Positions 8,708-17,610 are shown, counted from the first letter of the stretch. The stretch is DNA of 64,000 nucleotides from Rhodobacterales bacterium HKCCE2091 (GCA_015689685.1 WVSL01000001.1:409298-473297), one strand, 5' to 3'. The notes: a model not told the origin generated them from the letters alone. Made by a program: numbers and translations.

Positions 8708-9244
8708 TCAACTCTCGCCGCAACGGGCCTCCGCATCCTCGACGGCGGCGGTGAAGCCGAGCAGCGAGAAGGTATCGACGGTCTCGGTGCCGCGGGACGA
8801 GCGCGCGGTCAGGACCGCCTCGGACCCGCGCTTCATCGCGGTGATGATCTGCTGGTCTTCCTGTTCGGACGCGGCCCAGGCCATTTCGCCCTCGGTGAAG
8901 AACTCGAAGGTCGAATCGCCGATCTCGACGGTGACGGTGGACCCGTCCGCGAACGGGTAGCCGCCGGTGAACGAGACCTCTCCGCTGCGGTTCTGGTCCG
9001 GCCAGAAGCTGACGAACATCAGGATCGCGCCGCGGCGGACGGCGACGACGCGGCCATCGCGGGTGTTGACGGTTTCACGCGGGGTGGAAACGACCCAGCA
9101 TTGCGTCGGGTCTTCCTCGACGAAGACGCTCCAGTCGGTTTCCTGCGCGACGCGGTTCTCGGAAACCTCGCCCTCGTCCTGCGCCATGACCGGGCCCGCC
9201 GCCAGGATTGCGCCGAATGCCACCCCTGCAATCGCGTATTTCAT
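8708..9244 (-). CDS. Invasion-associated locus B (IalB) family protein, copy 1
   Basis: A 178-aa secreted protein closely matching its downstream neighbour, with shared blocks DPTQCWVVS, VNTR(N/D)G, GEVSFTGGYPF and GSEAVLTARS. The signal peptide is MKYAIAGVAFGAILAAGPVMA. The frame continues upstream to 9682, but that part is low-complexity and lacks a signal, so the ATG at 9244 is chosen. GGAGGCAGCGAC before it gives a Shine-Dalgarno site. It is divergent from the asparaginase gene over 166 bp. Confidence 0.82.
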   Translation of the reverse strand: MKYAIAGVAFGAILAAGPVMAQDEGEVSENRVAQETDWSVFVEEDPTQCWVVSTPRETVNTRDGRVVAVRRGAILMFVSFWPDQNRSGEVSFTGGYPFADGSTVTVEIGDSTFEFFTEGEMAWAASEQEDQQIITAMKRGSEAVLTARSSRGTETVDTFSLLGFTAAVEDAEARCGES

Positions 9245-9347
9245 GTCCGTCGCTGCCTCCTGATGGGCTCTGCTTCCGGCCCGCCCTTTTCGTTCGCCGC
9301 GTTCTCGGCCACGCTGCCCCGACGCGGGCTTGGGCCGTGTTCTAACC

Positions 9348-9388
9348 CGATTTTCCCGCGCGCGAAAAGCCCTGCATGCGGAAAATCG
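9348..9388. promoter_or_regulatory. Nested inverted repeats in a divergent promoter region
   Basis: Between the ialB-like pair and the asparaginase gene, 9-bp arms CGATTTTCC (9348-9356) and GGAAAATCG (9380-9388) flank a second dyad TTTTC...GAAAA (9351-9368). The position suits an operator shared by both promoters, but no regulator is identified. Confidence 0.35.
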
Positions 9389-9410
9389 CCGGGTCGTGAA
9401 GGGGGATCTG

Positions 9411-10412
9411 ATGGACGAGACGCTGGTGACGCTCACCCGGGGTGGCTTCGACGAAAGCGTGCATCGCGGGCACGCCGTCGTCTGGCGCGCGGGATCCGGG
9501 CCGGTCGCAGTCTGGGGCGATGCCGACGCGGTGATCCTGCCGCGCTCGTCCTGCAAGATGATGCAGGCCCTGCCGCTGGTCGAAAGCGGCGCCGCCGACC
9601 GGGCGGGCCTGACCACGCGGCACCTCGCGCTGGCCTGCGCATCGCATAACGGCGCGGCGATCCATACCGGGCTCGTGGACACCTGGCTCGCCGATCTCGG
9701 CCTGGCCGAAAGCGATCTGCGCTGCGGGCCGCAGTTTCCCGACGACCGCGAGGCGCGGAAGGACCTGACCTGTTCCGACCGCGCGGCCGATCAGCGGCAC
9801 AACAACTGTTCCGGCAAGCACACCGGGTTCCTGACGCTAACCAGGGATCTCGGCGGCGGGCCGGAATACGTCGATCCCGATCACCCGGTTCAGCGCGCTG
9901 TCCTGTCCGCGTTCGAAGAGGTGACCGAGCAATCATCGCCCGGCTACGGCATCGACGGCTGCTCCGCGCCGAACTTCGCAACCACCATGTCCGGCCTCGC
10001 CCGCGCGATGGCCAGCTACGCCGCGGCCGGGACCGGAGGATCGGCGAGGGAAGACGCGATGGTTCGCCTGCGCGAGGCGATGATGGCGCACCCGGACCTG
10101 GTTGCGGGCGAAGGCCGCGCCTGCACCCGCCTCATGCGCGCCGCGGGCGGTCGCGCGGCTGTCAAGACCGGGGCCGAGGGCGTGTTCATCGGCATCCTGC
10201 CAGACCGGAAGCTGGGCATCGCGGTCAAGATATCCGACGGCGCGACGCGCGGGGCCGAGGCGGTGATCGCGTCGCTGCTGGTGGCGGCCGGCGTGGTCGA
10301 CCCGGTCGATCCGGTGGCGGAGGAGTTGACCCGCGGCCCGATCCTCAGCCGCCGTGGCCTGCATGCCGGGACGATCCGCGTCGCTGAGCACCTGGCCGGC
10401 TGGCGGCCCTGA
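9411..10412 (+). CDS. L-asparaginase, Rhizobium-type (PF06089 family)
   Basis: A 333-aa protein of the asparaginase II family typified by Rhizobium etli, a zinc-binding class unrelated to the E. coli types. Visible family residues are the SxxK-like pair in RSSCKMMQAL, the metal-site segment NNCSGKHTGF (Cys and Lys), and a second Cys in DGCSAPNF. It should hydrolyse L-Asn to Asp and ammonia in the cytoplasm. The ATG at 9411 follows AAGGGGGATC; upstream in-frame residues to 9330 look non-coding. It stands alone, and its stop is 3 bp from the converging histidine kinase stop. Confidence 0.88.
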   Translation: MDETLVTLTRGGFDESVHRGHAVVWRAGSGPVAVWGDADAVILPRSSCKMMQALPLVESGAADRAGLTTRHLALACASHNGAAIHTGLVDTWLADLGLAESDLRCGPQFPDDREARKDLTCSDRAADQRHNNCSGKHTGFLTLTRDLGGGPEYVDPDHPVQRAVLSAFEEVTEQSSPGYGIDGCSAPNFATTMSGLARAMASYAAAGTGGSAREDAMVRLREAMMAHPDLVAGEGRACTRLMRAAGGRAAVKTGAEGVFIGILPDRKLGIAVKISDGATRGAEAVIASLLVAAGVVDPVDPVAEELTRGPILSRRGLHAGTIRVAEHLAGWRP

Positions 10413-10415
10413 CCC

Positions 10416-12572
10416 CTAGCCGAGATCGCAATCGCCGGGCGCGAGCTGCCGGATCGTGGAGACGATCGCGTCCTTCCTGAGCGGTTTCGACAGGTAGTGC
10501 TCGATCCCGGCATCGCGGATGCGTTCCTGCTCCTCGTCCGAGGCATGGGCGGTCATGGCCACCATCGGCACCGGGTCGAGTCCCTTCCGCGCCTCCAGGT
10601 CGCGGATCCGGCGGGCGGCTTCCAGCCCGTCGACGCCGGGCATGGAGATGTCGGTAAACAGCAGGTCGGGGCGTTCCGCGAGGTAGGCAGCGACCAGTTC
10701 TTCGCCGTCGTTGGCCAGCCGCAGGTCCAGGTCGAGCGTCTTCAGCATCATCTTGAAGACGAGCTGGTTGGTCTTGTTGTCCTCAGCGGCCAGCAGTTGC
10801 AGCCGCCGGGGCGCGGTGCCGTCGCGGTCCTTTGCCCCGCCCGACGGCCTTGCCGATGGCGTTCCGGGCGGAATATCGGCCAGTGCGTCACGCAGGTCCG
10901 CCAGCTTCTGCGGCAGCGACAGGGATGTGGCGGCAAGCCCCTCAGGCATCTCGATATCCACCTCCGCCCCGCCCTCCGCGGCGAGGACGACGGTGCCGGA
11001 ATAGCCCTCCGCGACCAGAGCGGCGAGGTCGGGCGCGTGGGGTTCCCCGCCGGGGCCGAGCACCAAGATCGCGAGCCCCGCCTCGCCCGCGTGTTCCAGC
11101 GGCAGGACCTGCGCGGCAAGTTTGCGCAGCGCGCGGTCCAGCCCTTTTCCAGCGCCTTCGCCCCGGTCGACCATCACCACCCGGCGCAGTCCCTTCGGCA
11201 GCGGCGGCACCGGGTCGAGCGCCATCCCCTCCGGCACGCCGAGTTGCAGGGTGATCCCGAAGGCGGACCCGCGGCCAAGCTCGCTGTCGACCCAGATCGA
11301 CCCGCCCATCATCCCGACCAGCCGCTGCGTGATCGCGAGGCCGAGGCCGGTGCCCTCGTATTGCCGGTTCTTCTGTTCCTCGACCTGGGTGAAATCGGCG
11401 AAGATCGCCTCGGCCATGTCCGGCGGGATGCCGATGCCGGTATCCTCTACCACGATCCGCAGCGCGACGCCGTCGTCGGTGACGGAGTCGTGGGTCACCA
11501 TCACCTTGATGTAGCCCGCATCGGTGAACTTCACCGCGTTGCCCATGAGGTTCGTGAGGATCTGCCGGATCCGGCCCGGGTCCCCGATCATCCTGTCGGG
11601 CAGGAAGATGTCGTAGTCGAGTTCGTGCCCGAGCCCTTTTTCCCGCATCGCCGGCGACAGCAGGCGGAACACGTCGAGGATCGCCTGTTCCAGGTCGAAC
11701 GGTTCGGACCGGAGCGCGAGCTTGTCGGCCTCGATCTTGGAATAGTCGAGCACGTCGTTGATGATTTCCAGCAGCGCCTCGCCGGAATTGCGGATCGTGT
11801 CGACGTATTCCCGCTGTTCCTCGTCGAGCGGGGTGTCGGACAGCAGGTCCGCCATGCCGACGACCCCGTTCATCGGCGTCCGGATCTCGTGGCTCATGTT
11901 GGCGAGGAAGGCGGATTTCGCGCGGCTCGCCGCCTCGGCGGCATCGCGGGCCTCGCGCAGTTCCCGTTCCTGCCGGATGGTTTCGGTGATGTTGATGCCC
12001 AGCGACAGGACGTCGCCGTATTCGGTGCGGCGGTCGACGAAGCGGACGAAGCTGCCGTCGTAAAGCTCGATCACGGTTTCGGGGATCTCGTCGCTTTCCC
12101 ACCGCGACAGCATCATGTCGATCCAGTCCGGCCCGGCGAGATCGCCGGTGTTGACGATCCCCTCCTCGACGCAGATTCGCAGCACGGTTTCGTAGGAGGC
12201 CCCGGGCGCGACGTCGGCGATGCCCTCGAAGATGCCGAGATAGGCCTGGTTCGCCAGCACCATGCGGTGATCCTGGTCGAACACCGCGTAGAGGTCGGGG
12301 ATGGAATGAAGCGAATCCCACAACCGCCGTTCCGCGCGCGTCGCCTTTTCGTTCGCGGCGGCGGTTTCGGCCTTGGCGCGGCTGGTCTGGCCCTGCAGCG
12401 CGGCGTTGACCTCCCGCGCCTGGATCACCTGTTCCGACAGAGTGCGGGCATGTTCGGACAGCTTTCGATTGGCGGCGTAGAGTTCCTCGGACCGCTGCGC
12501 GAGCAGGCGTTCCGCGGCAAGGCGGGCACGGCGTTCCATCGCCAGGCGGTCCGTGAAACGCGCAGAGGCCAT
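10416..12572 (-). CDS. Hybrid sensor histidine kinase/response regulator
   Basis: A 718-aa cytosolic sensor with no membrane segment or signal. An N-terminal coiled coil spans about 15-85, then a PAS domain about 86-200 (the FDQDHRMVLANQAYL strand pattern). The HisKA dimer domain has the phospho-His in NMSHEIRTPMNG (His228). The ATPase domain runs about 330-445, with NAVKF, DTGIGIP and GTGLGLAI boxes. A degenerate receiver-like stretch follows, and an intact C-terminal receiver from about 594 has AEDN and the phospho-acceptor Asp in FTDISMPG. A separate output partner is not encoded nearby. No Shine-Dalgarno site is seen before the ATG; a strong hairpin ends one base upstream of it. Confidence 0.93.
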   Translation of the reverse strand: MASARFTDRLAMERRARLAAERLLAQRSEELYAANRKLSEHARTLSEQVIQAREVNAALQGQTSRAKAETAAANEKATRAERRLWDSLHSIPDLYAVFDQDHRMVLANQAYLGIFEGIADVAPGASYETVLRICVEEGIVNTGDLAGPDWIDMMLSRWESDEIPETVIELYDGSFVRFVDRRTEYGDVLSLGINITETIRQERELREARDAAEAASRAKSAFLANMSHEIRTPMNGVVGMADLLSDTPLDEEQREYVDTIRNSGEALLEIINDVLDYSKIEADKLALRSEPFDLEQAILDVFRLLSPAMREKGLGHELDYDIFLPDRMIGDPGRIRQILTNLMGNAVKFTDAGYIKVMVTHDSVTDDGVALRIVVEDTGIGIPPDMAEAIFADFTQVEEQKNRQYEGTGLGLAITQRLVGMMGGSIWVDSELGRGSAFGITLQLGVPEGMALDPVPPLPKGLRRVVMVDRGEGAGKGLDRALRKLAAQVLPLEHAGEAGLAILVLGPGGEPHAPDLAALVAEGYSGTVVLAAEGGAEVDIEMPEGLAATSLSLPQKLADLRDALADIPPGTPSARPSGGAKDRDGTAPRRLQLLAAEDNKTNQLVFKMMLKTLDLDLRLANDGEELVAAYLAERPDLLFTDISMPGVDGLEAARRIRDLEARKGLDPVPMVAMTAHASDEEQERIRDAGIEHYLSKPLRKDAIVSTIRQLAPGDCDLG

Positions 12573-12573
12573 G

Positions 12574-12622
12574 ACGGTCGTGCGAAGCTCCCATGAAATT
12601 CGGGAGTTGATCGCACGACCGT
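12574..12622 (-). promoter_or_regulatory. Nested stem-loop abutting the histidine kinase start codon
   Basis: Perfect 12-bp arms ACGGTCGTGCGA and TCGCACGACCGT enclose a second 5-bp stem CTCCC/GGGAG with loop GAATTTCAT (minus strand). The outer stem ends one base before the kinase ATG. The only GGGAG lies inside the structure. It has no T-tract on its 3' side on either strand, so it is not a normal terminator. Confidence 0.7.
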
Positions 12623-12650
12623 AGTCAAAAACCGGTTAATCGCGGTGGCT

Positions 12651-13826
12651 TCAGACCCGCTCGATGGCGAGCGCGATGCCCTGTCCGCCGCCGATGCACA
12701 TCGTGACGAGCCCCTTGCTGCCCCCGGTCCGCTCCAGCTCGTAGAGCGTCTTGACCACGAGGATCGCGCCGGTCGCGCCGACCGGGTGGCCAAGCGCGAT
12801 GGCGCCGCCGTTCGGGTTCACCTTGGCCGGGTCGAAGCCGAGCCCCTTGGTCACCGCCAGCGCCTGCGCCGCGAAGGCCTCGTTCGACTCGATCACGTCG
12901 AAATCGTCCGCCGACAGCCCGGTCTTCTCCATCAGCTTCGTCACGGCGGGGATCGGGCCGATTCCCATCACCTCGGGCCGCACGCCCGCGATGGCGTAGC
13001 CGAGCACCCGCGCGCGCGGCTTCAGCCCCTTCTTCTCCGCGGCCTCGGCCCGGGCCAGGACGATGGCCGCCGCGCCGTCGTTGATGCCCGAGGCGTTGCC
13101 CGCCGTCACCGTTCCGTCCTTCTGGAACACGGCCTTCAGCCCGCCGAGCTTCTCCATCGACGTCGCCTTGGGATGTTCGTCGGTGACGAAATCCACCATG
13201 TCGCGCTTCACCTTGACCTGCACCGGCACGATCTGGTCGGCAAAGCGTCCTTCCTCGATCGCGCGGGCGGCCCGGGTCTGGCTTTCCAGCGCGAAGGCGT
13301 CCTGTTCCTCGCGGGTGATCTGGTTCTCGGCGGCCACGTTCTCCGCCGTCACGCCCATGTGCCCGGTGCCGAACGGGCAGGTCAGCGCACCGGTCATCAT
13401 GTCGAGCGCCTTGACGTCGCCCATCTTCTGGCCCCACCGGGCCTCGGGCAAGGCGTAAGGCGCACGGCTCATGCTCTCGGCACCACCGGCCAGCCCGAAA
13501 TCCGCGTCGCCCATCGCCAGCGCCTGGGTGACGGAAACCACCGCCTGCGCGCCGGAGCCGCACAACCGGTTCACGTTCATCGCCGGGGCGCTGTCGGGGA
13601 TCCCGGCCTCCATCGCGGCGACCCGGCTCAGGTACATGTCGCGGGGGATCGTGTTGATGACGTGGCCGAAGACGACATGGCCGATGTCGCCGCCTTCCAC
13701 CCCGGCACGCTCCATTGCGGCCTTCGCGGCCGTCGCGCCGAGCGCCGCGGGCGGCGTCCCGGCCAGCGCGCCGCCGAAGGTGCCGATCGCGGTCCGCGCG
13801 CCCGACAGGATGACGATATCTTCCAT
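12651..13826 (-). CDS. Acetyl-CoA C-acetyltransferase (thiolase)
   Basis: A 391-aa thiolase that condenses or cleaves acetoacetyl-CoA-type substrates. The nucleophile Cys89 lies in NRLCGSGAQAV. GGAESMSRAPY, the substrate-loop NEAFAAQ, the catalytic His in GHPVGATGA and the second Cys in CIGGGQGIA are all present. It could supply polyhydroxyalkanoate synthesis or act in beta-oxidation; no phaB or fad partner is in the window, so I give no symbol. The ATG at 13826 shares a base with the stop of the metallophosphoesterase (TGATG), and GGGAGG sits upstream, so the two are co-translated. The longer open frame beyond it is antisense overlap. Confidence 0.93.
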   Translation of the reverse strand: MEDIVILSGARTAIGTFGGALAGTPPAALGATAAKAAMERAGVEGGDIGHVVFGHVINTIPRDMYLSRVAAMEAGIPDSAPAMNVNRLCGSGAQAVVSVTQALAMGDADFGLAGGAESMSRAPYALPEARWGQKMGDVKALDMMTGALTCPFGTGHMGVTAENVAAENQITREEQDAFALESQTRAARAIEEGRFADQIVPVQVKVKRDMVDFVTDEHPKATSMEKLGGLKAVFQKDGTVTAGNASGINDGAAAIVLARAEAAEKKGLKPRARVLGYAIAGVRPEVMGIGPIPAVTKLMEKTGLSADDFDVIESNEAFAAQALAVTKGLGFDPAKVNPNGGAIALGHPVGATGAILVVKTLYELERTGGSKGLVTMCIGGGQGIALAIERV

Positions 13827-14632
13827 CACGTTTCCTCCCTCGAAAGGTCTATCCAGGTCAGTTCCGGCGGAACCCCGATGCGGATGGGCACGGCGGTGTA
13901 TCCGAAGCCCCCCGACACGACGAGATGCCGACCGTCCCGTTGGAACCGGCCATGTGCATAGGCCGAACCATAGCGCGATGGCGTCAGTGGCCGCCAGCGT
14001 CCGAACGCGATCTGCCCGCCGTGGGTATGCCCCGACACCGTCAGCGCCGCCTGCGGCCGCTCCTCGACCCACAAGTCGGGCTCGTGCGCCATGAGAACGA
14101 CATCCGCGTCGCCCGGCACCGGGGCGAGCGCGGCGTCGAGGTCGTGCTTGGGCCGCGTGCGGTTCAGGCTGCCTTCGCCGATGATGCTGTCCACCCCGGC
14201 CAGCCAGAAGTCGCCGCCGTCCCGCTCGATCCGCGCGGCGTCGTTCTCCAGGTGCCGGATCCGGCTTCCGGCCAGCGCCTCGCGGACCGAGTTGCGCCGG
14301 TAGCCGCTTTCCGCCGCTACCCGGCAATCCGCCCAGTCATGGTTTCCCAGGGTCGCGAACACGCCGAGCGGCGCGTCGAGCCGCTCCAGCTGCGTCACGA
14401 TCTCGTCGGGGTCCGCGCGGCGGCCTGGGAGTTTCGGATCGGCGATGAAGTCCCCCGGCACCAGCACGATGTCGGGGCCGAGCGCGTTGATCCGCGCCAC
14501 CGCCCGCGCCACCGCCGACAGCGACGACCATGGCGCGACGACGTGCAGGTCGCTGAACACCACCGCCGACAGCGGCGCGCCGCGCCAGTGCGGGCTTTCG
14601 ACACGGTGGCGAACGACGACCGGACGGCGCAT
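13826..14632 (-). CDS. Metallophosphoesterase
   Basis: A 268-aa calcineurin-like phosphoesterase. The metal-ligand motifs appear in order: FSDLHV (about 26-31), PGDFIAD, LGNHDW and SGHTHGGQ near 200. These are the DxH, GD, GNHD and GHxH signatures of the superfamily. No signal peptide or membrane segment is evident, unlike the YaeI/LpxG-type members, so substrates remain open. It is the first gene of a two-gene unit with the downstream thiolase (TGATG junction); this pairing has no obvious biochemical logic. Confidence 0.88.
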   Translation of the reverse strand: MRRPVVVRHRVESPHWRGAPLSAVVFSDLHVVAPWSSLSAVARAVARINALGPDIVLVPGDFIADPKLPGRRADPDEIVTQLERLDAPLGVFATLGNHDWADCRVAAESGYRRNSVREALAGSRIRHLENDAARIERDGGDFWLAGVDSIIGEGSLNRTRPKHDLDAALAPVPGDADVVLMAHEPDLWVEERPQAALTVSGHTHGGQIAFGRWRPLTPSRYGSAYAHGRFQRDGRHLVVSGGFGYTAVPIRIGVPPELTWIDLSREET

Positions 14633-14665
14633 CAGCGGCCCCCCGGACCGGGGCGGCGCGTGGCA

Positions 14666-14917
14666 TCAGGTCGGGCGCTTTCGGCCAAGGCGATTTCCGT
14701 TCGCAAGGGGGATCCCAAGCGTTCTCGACCATGACACGGATCGGTGCAAGGCCGCGGACCGGAGAAGGCGCCGCAGCCGGCCAAGGCCGAAGCGCAGAAG
14801 CATCCGCCGCCGACGCGTCCGCCGTGCCGAGGCGATCCGTTCCGCGATGATACGCGCTTCGTCCCGAACGGGGGCCGGTGCGTGCCGCGAGGCGGGCGGA
14901 AGTACGGTGGGAAACAT
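14666..14917 (-). CDS. Possible small Arg-rich protein
   Basis: A weak candidate in the 377-bp gap between the metallophosphoesterase and the LysR gene. From the ATG at 14917 (GAAAGG 8 nt upstream) it would be 83 aa, very basic in the middle (RRTRRRRMLLRFGLGRLRRLLR), with no recognisable domain. An amphipathic Arg/Leu helix is conceivable. The rest of the gap shows no other feature. It could equally be chance coding in GC-rich DNA. Confidence 0.3.
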   Translation of the reverse strand: MFPTVLPPASRHAPAPVRDEARIIAERIASARRTRRRRMLLRFGLGRLRRLLRSAALHRSVSWSRTLGIPLANGNRLGRKRPT

Positions 14918-15009
14918 CGGCTGGCCTTTCATTTCTGACGGGTTACCGGCAGTATGGGGGCCGAAGAGCCCATGTATCAGGGCCAAACTTCGCAAAGCGA
15001 CTTTCAGAA

Positions 15010-15831
15010 ATGGAAAGCACTCCGCGCCTCGACGACCTCTCGCTGTTTCTCGCCGTCGCCGATGCCGGCGGTCTCTCCGGCGCGGCGAAGGCCACCGGGG
15101 CGAGCGTTCCGACGCTGTCGCGCCGGATGACCCGGCTCGAAACCGATCTCGGCCGCCGTCTCTTCGCCCGCGGCCCGCAGGGCTACCGCCTGACGGCCGA
15201 GGGCCGCGCGCTCGCGGACGAAGCCGCGCCGCTTCGCGATGCCGCCGCCCGCCTCGCCCGCTTCGCCGACAGCGGCGGGCCGGTCACGGTGCGGATCACG
15301 GCGGGGCAATGGACCTCGCAGTTCCTCGCCCGGTCCCTCGGCCGCGCCTGGTCGCCGCAGGCGCCTTGGCGGCCCGAGTTCCTCGCCGCCAACGCCAACG
15401 TCGATCTCGCCCGGCGCGAGGCCGATATCGGCATCCGCAACCGCCGCCCGGAGCAACCCTGGCTCGCCGGACGGCGCACCCGCCGGATCGCCTACGCGCC
15501 CTTCGCGACCGGCCCCGGGGTCCGGGGATACGTCACGCTGCCGAAGGACGCTGCCACCACGCCCTCCGAACGCTGGCTCCGCGCCGGTCACGAGGCCGAG
15601 ATCGTCGCGACTGCCAGCACCGCCCGCCTCGCCGCCGATCTCGCGCTCGCGGGGATCGGCCGCGTCATCCTGCCGGTCTTCGCCGCGGCCCTGCAGCCGG
15701 GGCTCGAACAGGTCGGGCCCGAGATCGCGGAGCTGTCCCACGACGAATGGCTCGTCAGCCACCACGACGCCCGCCACGACCCGCCGATCCGCAGCGCGCT
15801 CGACGCCGTCACCGCGATCCTGACGGACTAG
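15010..15831 (+). CDS. LysR-family transcriptional regulator
   Basis: A 273-aa single-HTH LysR regulator. The winged HTH covers about 5-63 (FLAVADAGGLSGAAKATGASVPTLSRRMTRLE). The effector domain is short and compact, ending in ALDAVTAILTD, with the ASTARLAADLALAGIGRVILP segment typical of the family. The ATG at 15010 is chosen because it starts just before the HTH; the open frame upstream is Arg-rich. No obvious divergent target lies next to it other than the doubtful small ORF. It converges on serA across a hairpin pair. Confidence 0.88.
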   Translation: MESTPRLDDLSLFLAVADAGGLSGAAKATGASVPTLSRRMTRLETDLGRRLFARGPQGYRLTAEGRALADEAAPLRDAAARLARFADSGGPVTVRITAGQWTSQFLARSLGRAWSPQAPWRPEFLAANANVDLARREADIGIRNRRPEQPWLAGRRTRRIAYAPFATGPGVRGYVTLPKDAATTPSERWLRAGHEAEIVATASTARLAADLALAGIGRVILPVFAAALQPGLEQVGPEIAELSHDEWLVSHHDARHDPPIRSALDAVTAILTD

Positions 15832-15866
15832 GGGCGAAGCCTCGCGGCCCCGCCCCCTTCTTCATT

Positions 15867-15906
15867 CCGGAAATATCCCGGGGAGCGCGAGGGGCTGGCC
15901 CCTCGC
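15867..15906. terminator. Second two-hairpin module at a convergent junction
   Basis: CCGG-AAATATC-CCGG (15867-15881) is followed by an 8-bp stem GCGAGGGG/CCCCTCGC with loop CTGG (15887-15906). It lies between the convergent LysR and serA genes, 18 bp from the serA stop. The layout matches 4887-4925. Confidence 0.6.
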
Positions 15907-15924
15907 ATCCCGGACGGCGGACGT

Positions 15925-17520
15925 TCAGGCCGCGTCGAACCGCAGCGGCCGGACCGACTGGAACAGCCCGGTCGCCATCAGCTTGTCGAGAACCGGCGCC
16001 GGCGGCTGGTCGTCGAGATACAGGAGCGCGATCGCGTCCCCGTCCCGCGCGTTCCGGCCGAGCGTGAAGTTGGCGATGTTCACGCCGTTCTCGCCCATCG
16101 TCTGGCCCAGCGCGCCGATGATTCCCGGTACGTCGTGGTTGGTGGTATAGAGCATGTGCGCCCCGACCTCGGCATCGATGTTGATGCCCTTGATCTGGAT
16201 GAAGCGCGGCTTGCCGTCCGAGAACACCGTCCCCGCGATCGACCGCTCCTTCAGCGCGGTCTTGACGTGCAGGCGGATATAGCCGTCGAAGACGCCGGTC
16301 TTGTCCTGCGTGACGGTGGAGATCTCCACACCCCGCTCCTTCGCGATGATCGGCGCCGACACCATGTTCACGTCCGGGTTCGTCGCCTTCATGATCCCGG
16401 CGATCACCGCGCAGTTCAGCGCCTGCACGTTCATGTCCTTCACGACACCGTTGTAGGTGATGGTGATCTCGTCGATCGGCTCCTCGGTCAGTTGCCCGAC
16501 GAACGCACCGAGATGCTCCGCCAGCTTCACCCAGGGGCCCATCACCGCGGCTTCCTCGGCTGTGACCGACGGCATGTTCAGCGCGTTCGTCACCGCGCCG
16601 GTCAGCAGGTAGTCCGACATCTGCTCGGCCACCTGCAGCGCGACGTTCTCCTGCGCCTCGGTCGTCGCGGCGCCCAGGTGCGGGGTGCAGACCACGTTCG
16701 GCAGGTTGAACAGCGGGTTGTCCGTCGCCGGCTCCTCGCTGAACACGTCGAAGGCCGCGCCCGCGACGTGACCGGATTTCAGCAGCTCCGCCAGCGCGGC
16801 CTCGTCGACGAGACCGCCGCGCGCGCAGTTGATGATCCGCACGCCCTTCTTCGTCTTGGCGAGGTTCTCCGCCGACAGGATGTTCGCCGTCTTCTCGGTG
16901 AAGGGGACGTGCAGGGTGATGAAGTCCGACCGCTTCAGCAACTCCTCCAGTTCCACCTTGGTGACGCCGATCTCCTTCGCGCGCTCCTCGGACAGGAACG
17001 GGTCGTAGGCCAGCACCTTCATCCGCAGGCCGAGCGCGCGGGAAATGACGATGGAGCCGATGTTGCCCGCGCCGATCACGCCGAGCGTCTTGCCGGTCAG
17101 CTCGACGCCCATGAACTTCGACTTCTCCCACTTGCCGGCATGGGTCGATGCGTTGGCCTCGGGGATCTGCCGGGCCACGGCGAACATCAGCGCGATGGCG
17201 TGTTCGGCGGTGGTGATGGAGTTCCCGAAGGGCGTGTTCATCACGATGATGCCCTTGCGGCTGGCGGCCGGGATGTCGACGTTGTCGACGCCGATCCCGG
17301 CGCGGCCGATCACCTTCAGGTTGGTCGCGGCGGCGATCACCTTCTCGGTGACCTTGGTCGCCGACCGGATCGCGAGCCCGTCGTAGTCGCCGATCACGGA
17401 CAGGAGCTTGTCTTTGTCCTTGCCGATCGAGGGGTCGAAGGTCACGTCGATGCCGCGGTCGCGGAAGATCTGCACGGCGGTTTCGCTCAGCTTGTCGCTG
17501 ACGAGCACTTTGGGGGCCAT
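15925..17520 (-). CDS. serA: D-3-phosphoglycerate dehydrogenase
   Basis: It catalyses the first step of serine synthesis (3-phosphoglycerate to 3-phosphohydroxypyruvate, NAD-dependent). The 531-aa long form has a substrate domain, a Rossmann domain with GAGNIGSIV, and the catalytic His in TPHLGAATTEAQ. An intervening ASB domain and a C-terminal ACT domain (DVPGIIGALGQ...GVNIANFTLGR), the usual serine-feedback module, follow. A GTG directly precedes the ATG at 17520; GAGGAG eight bases upstream suits the ATG. It lies 90 bp behind serC on the same strand, with a 7-bp hairpin in the gap. Confidence 0.96.
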   Translation of the reverse strand: MAPKVLVSDKLSETAVQIFRDRGIDVTFDPSIGKDKDKLLSVIGDYDGLAIRSATKVTEKVIAAATNLKVIGRAGIGVDNVDIPAASRKGIIVMNTPFGNSITTAEHAIALMFAVARQIPEANASTHAGKWEKSKFMGVELTGKTLGVIGAGNIGSIVISRALGLRMKVLAYDPFLSEERAKEIGVTKVELEELLKRSDFITLHVPFTEKTANILSAENLAKTKKGVRIINCARGGLVDEAALAELLKSGHVAGAAFDVFSEEPATDNPLFNLPNVVCTPHLGAATTEAQENVALQVAEQMSDYLLTGAVTNALNMPSVTAEEAAVMGPWVKLAEHLGAFVGQLTEEPIDEITITYNGVVKDMNVQALNCAVIAGIMKATNPDVNMVSAPIIAKERGVEISTVTQDKTGVFDGYIRLHVKTALKERSIAGTVFSDGKPRFIQIKGINIDAEVGAHMLYTTNHDVPGIIGALGQTMGENGVNIANFTLGRNARDGDAIALLYLDDQPPAPVLDKLMATGLFQSVRPLRFDAA

Positions 17521-17583
17521 CACGGGCGCTCCTCTTGCGGGTGGCGGGACAGGCCCGCCGGAGTGTTTCGGAAAGGTGGGCAG

Positions 17584-17601
17584 GGCGGGACGTGTCCCGC
17601 C
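17584..17601 (-). promoter_or_regulatory. Hairpin in the serC-serA gap
   Basis: A 7-bp stem GGCGGGA/TCCCGCC with a 4-nt loop lies just after the serC stop and before the serA ribosome site. It could protect or process the message; no T-tract follows, so termination is not implied. Confidence 0.4.
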
Positions 17602-17610
17602 GCTACCGTC

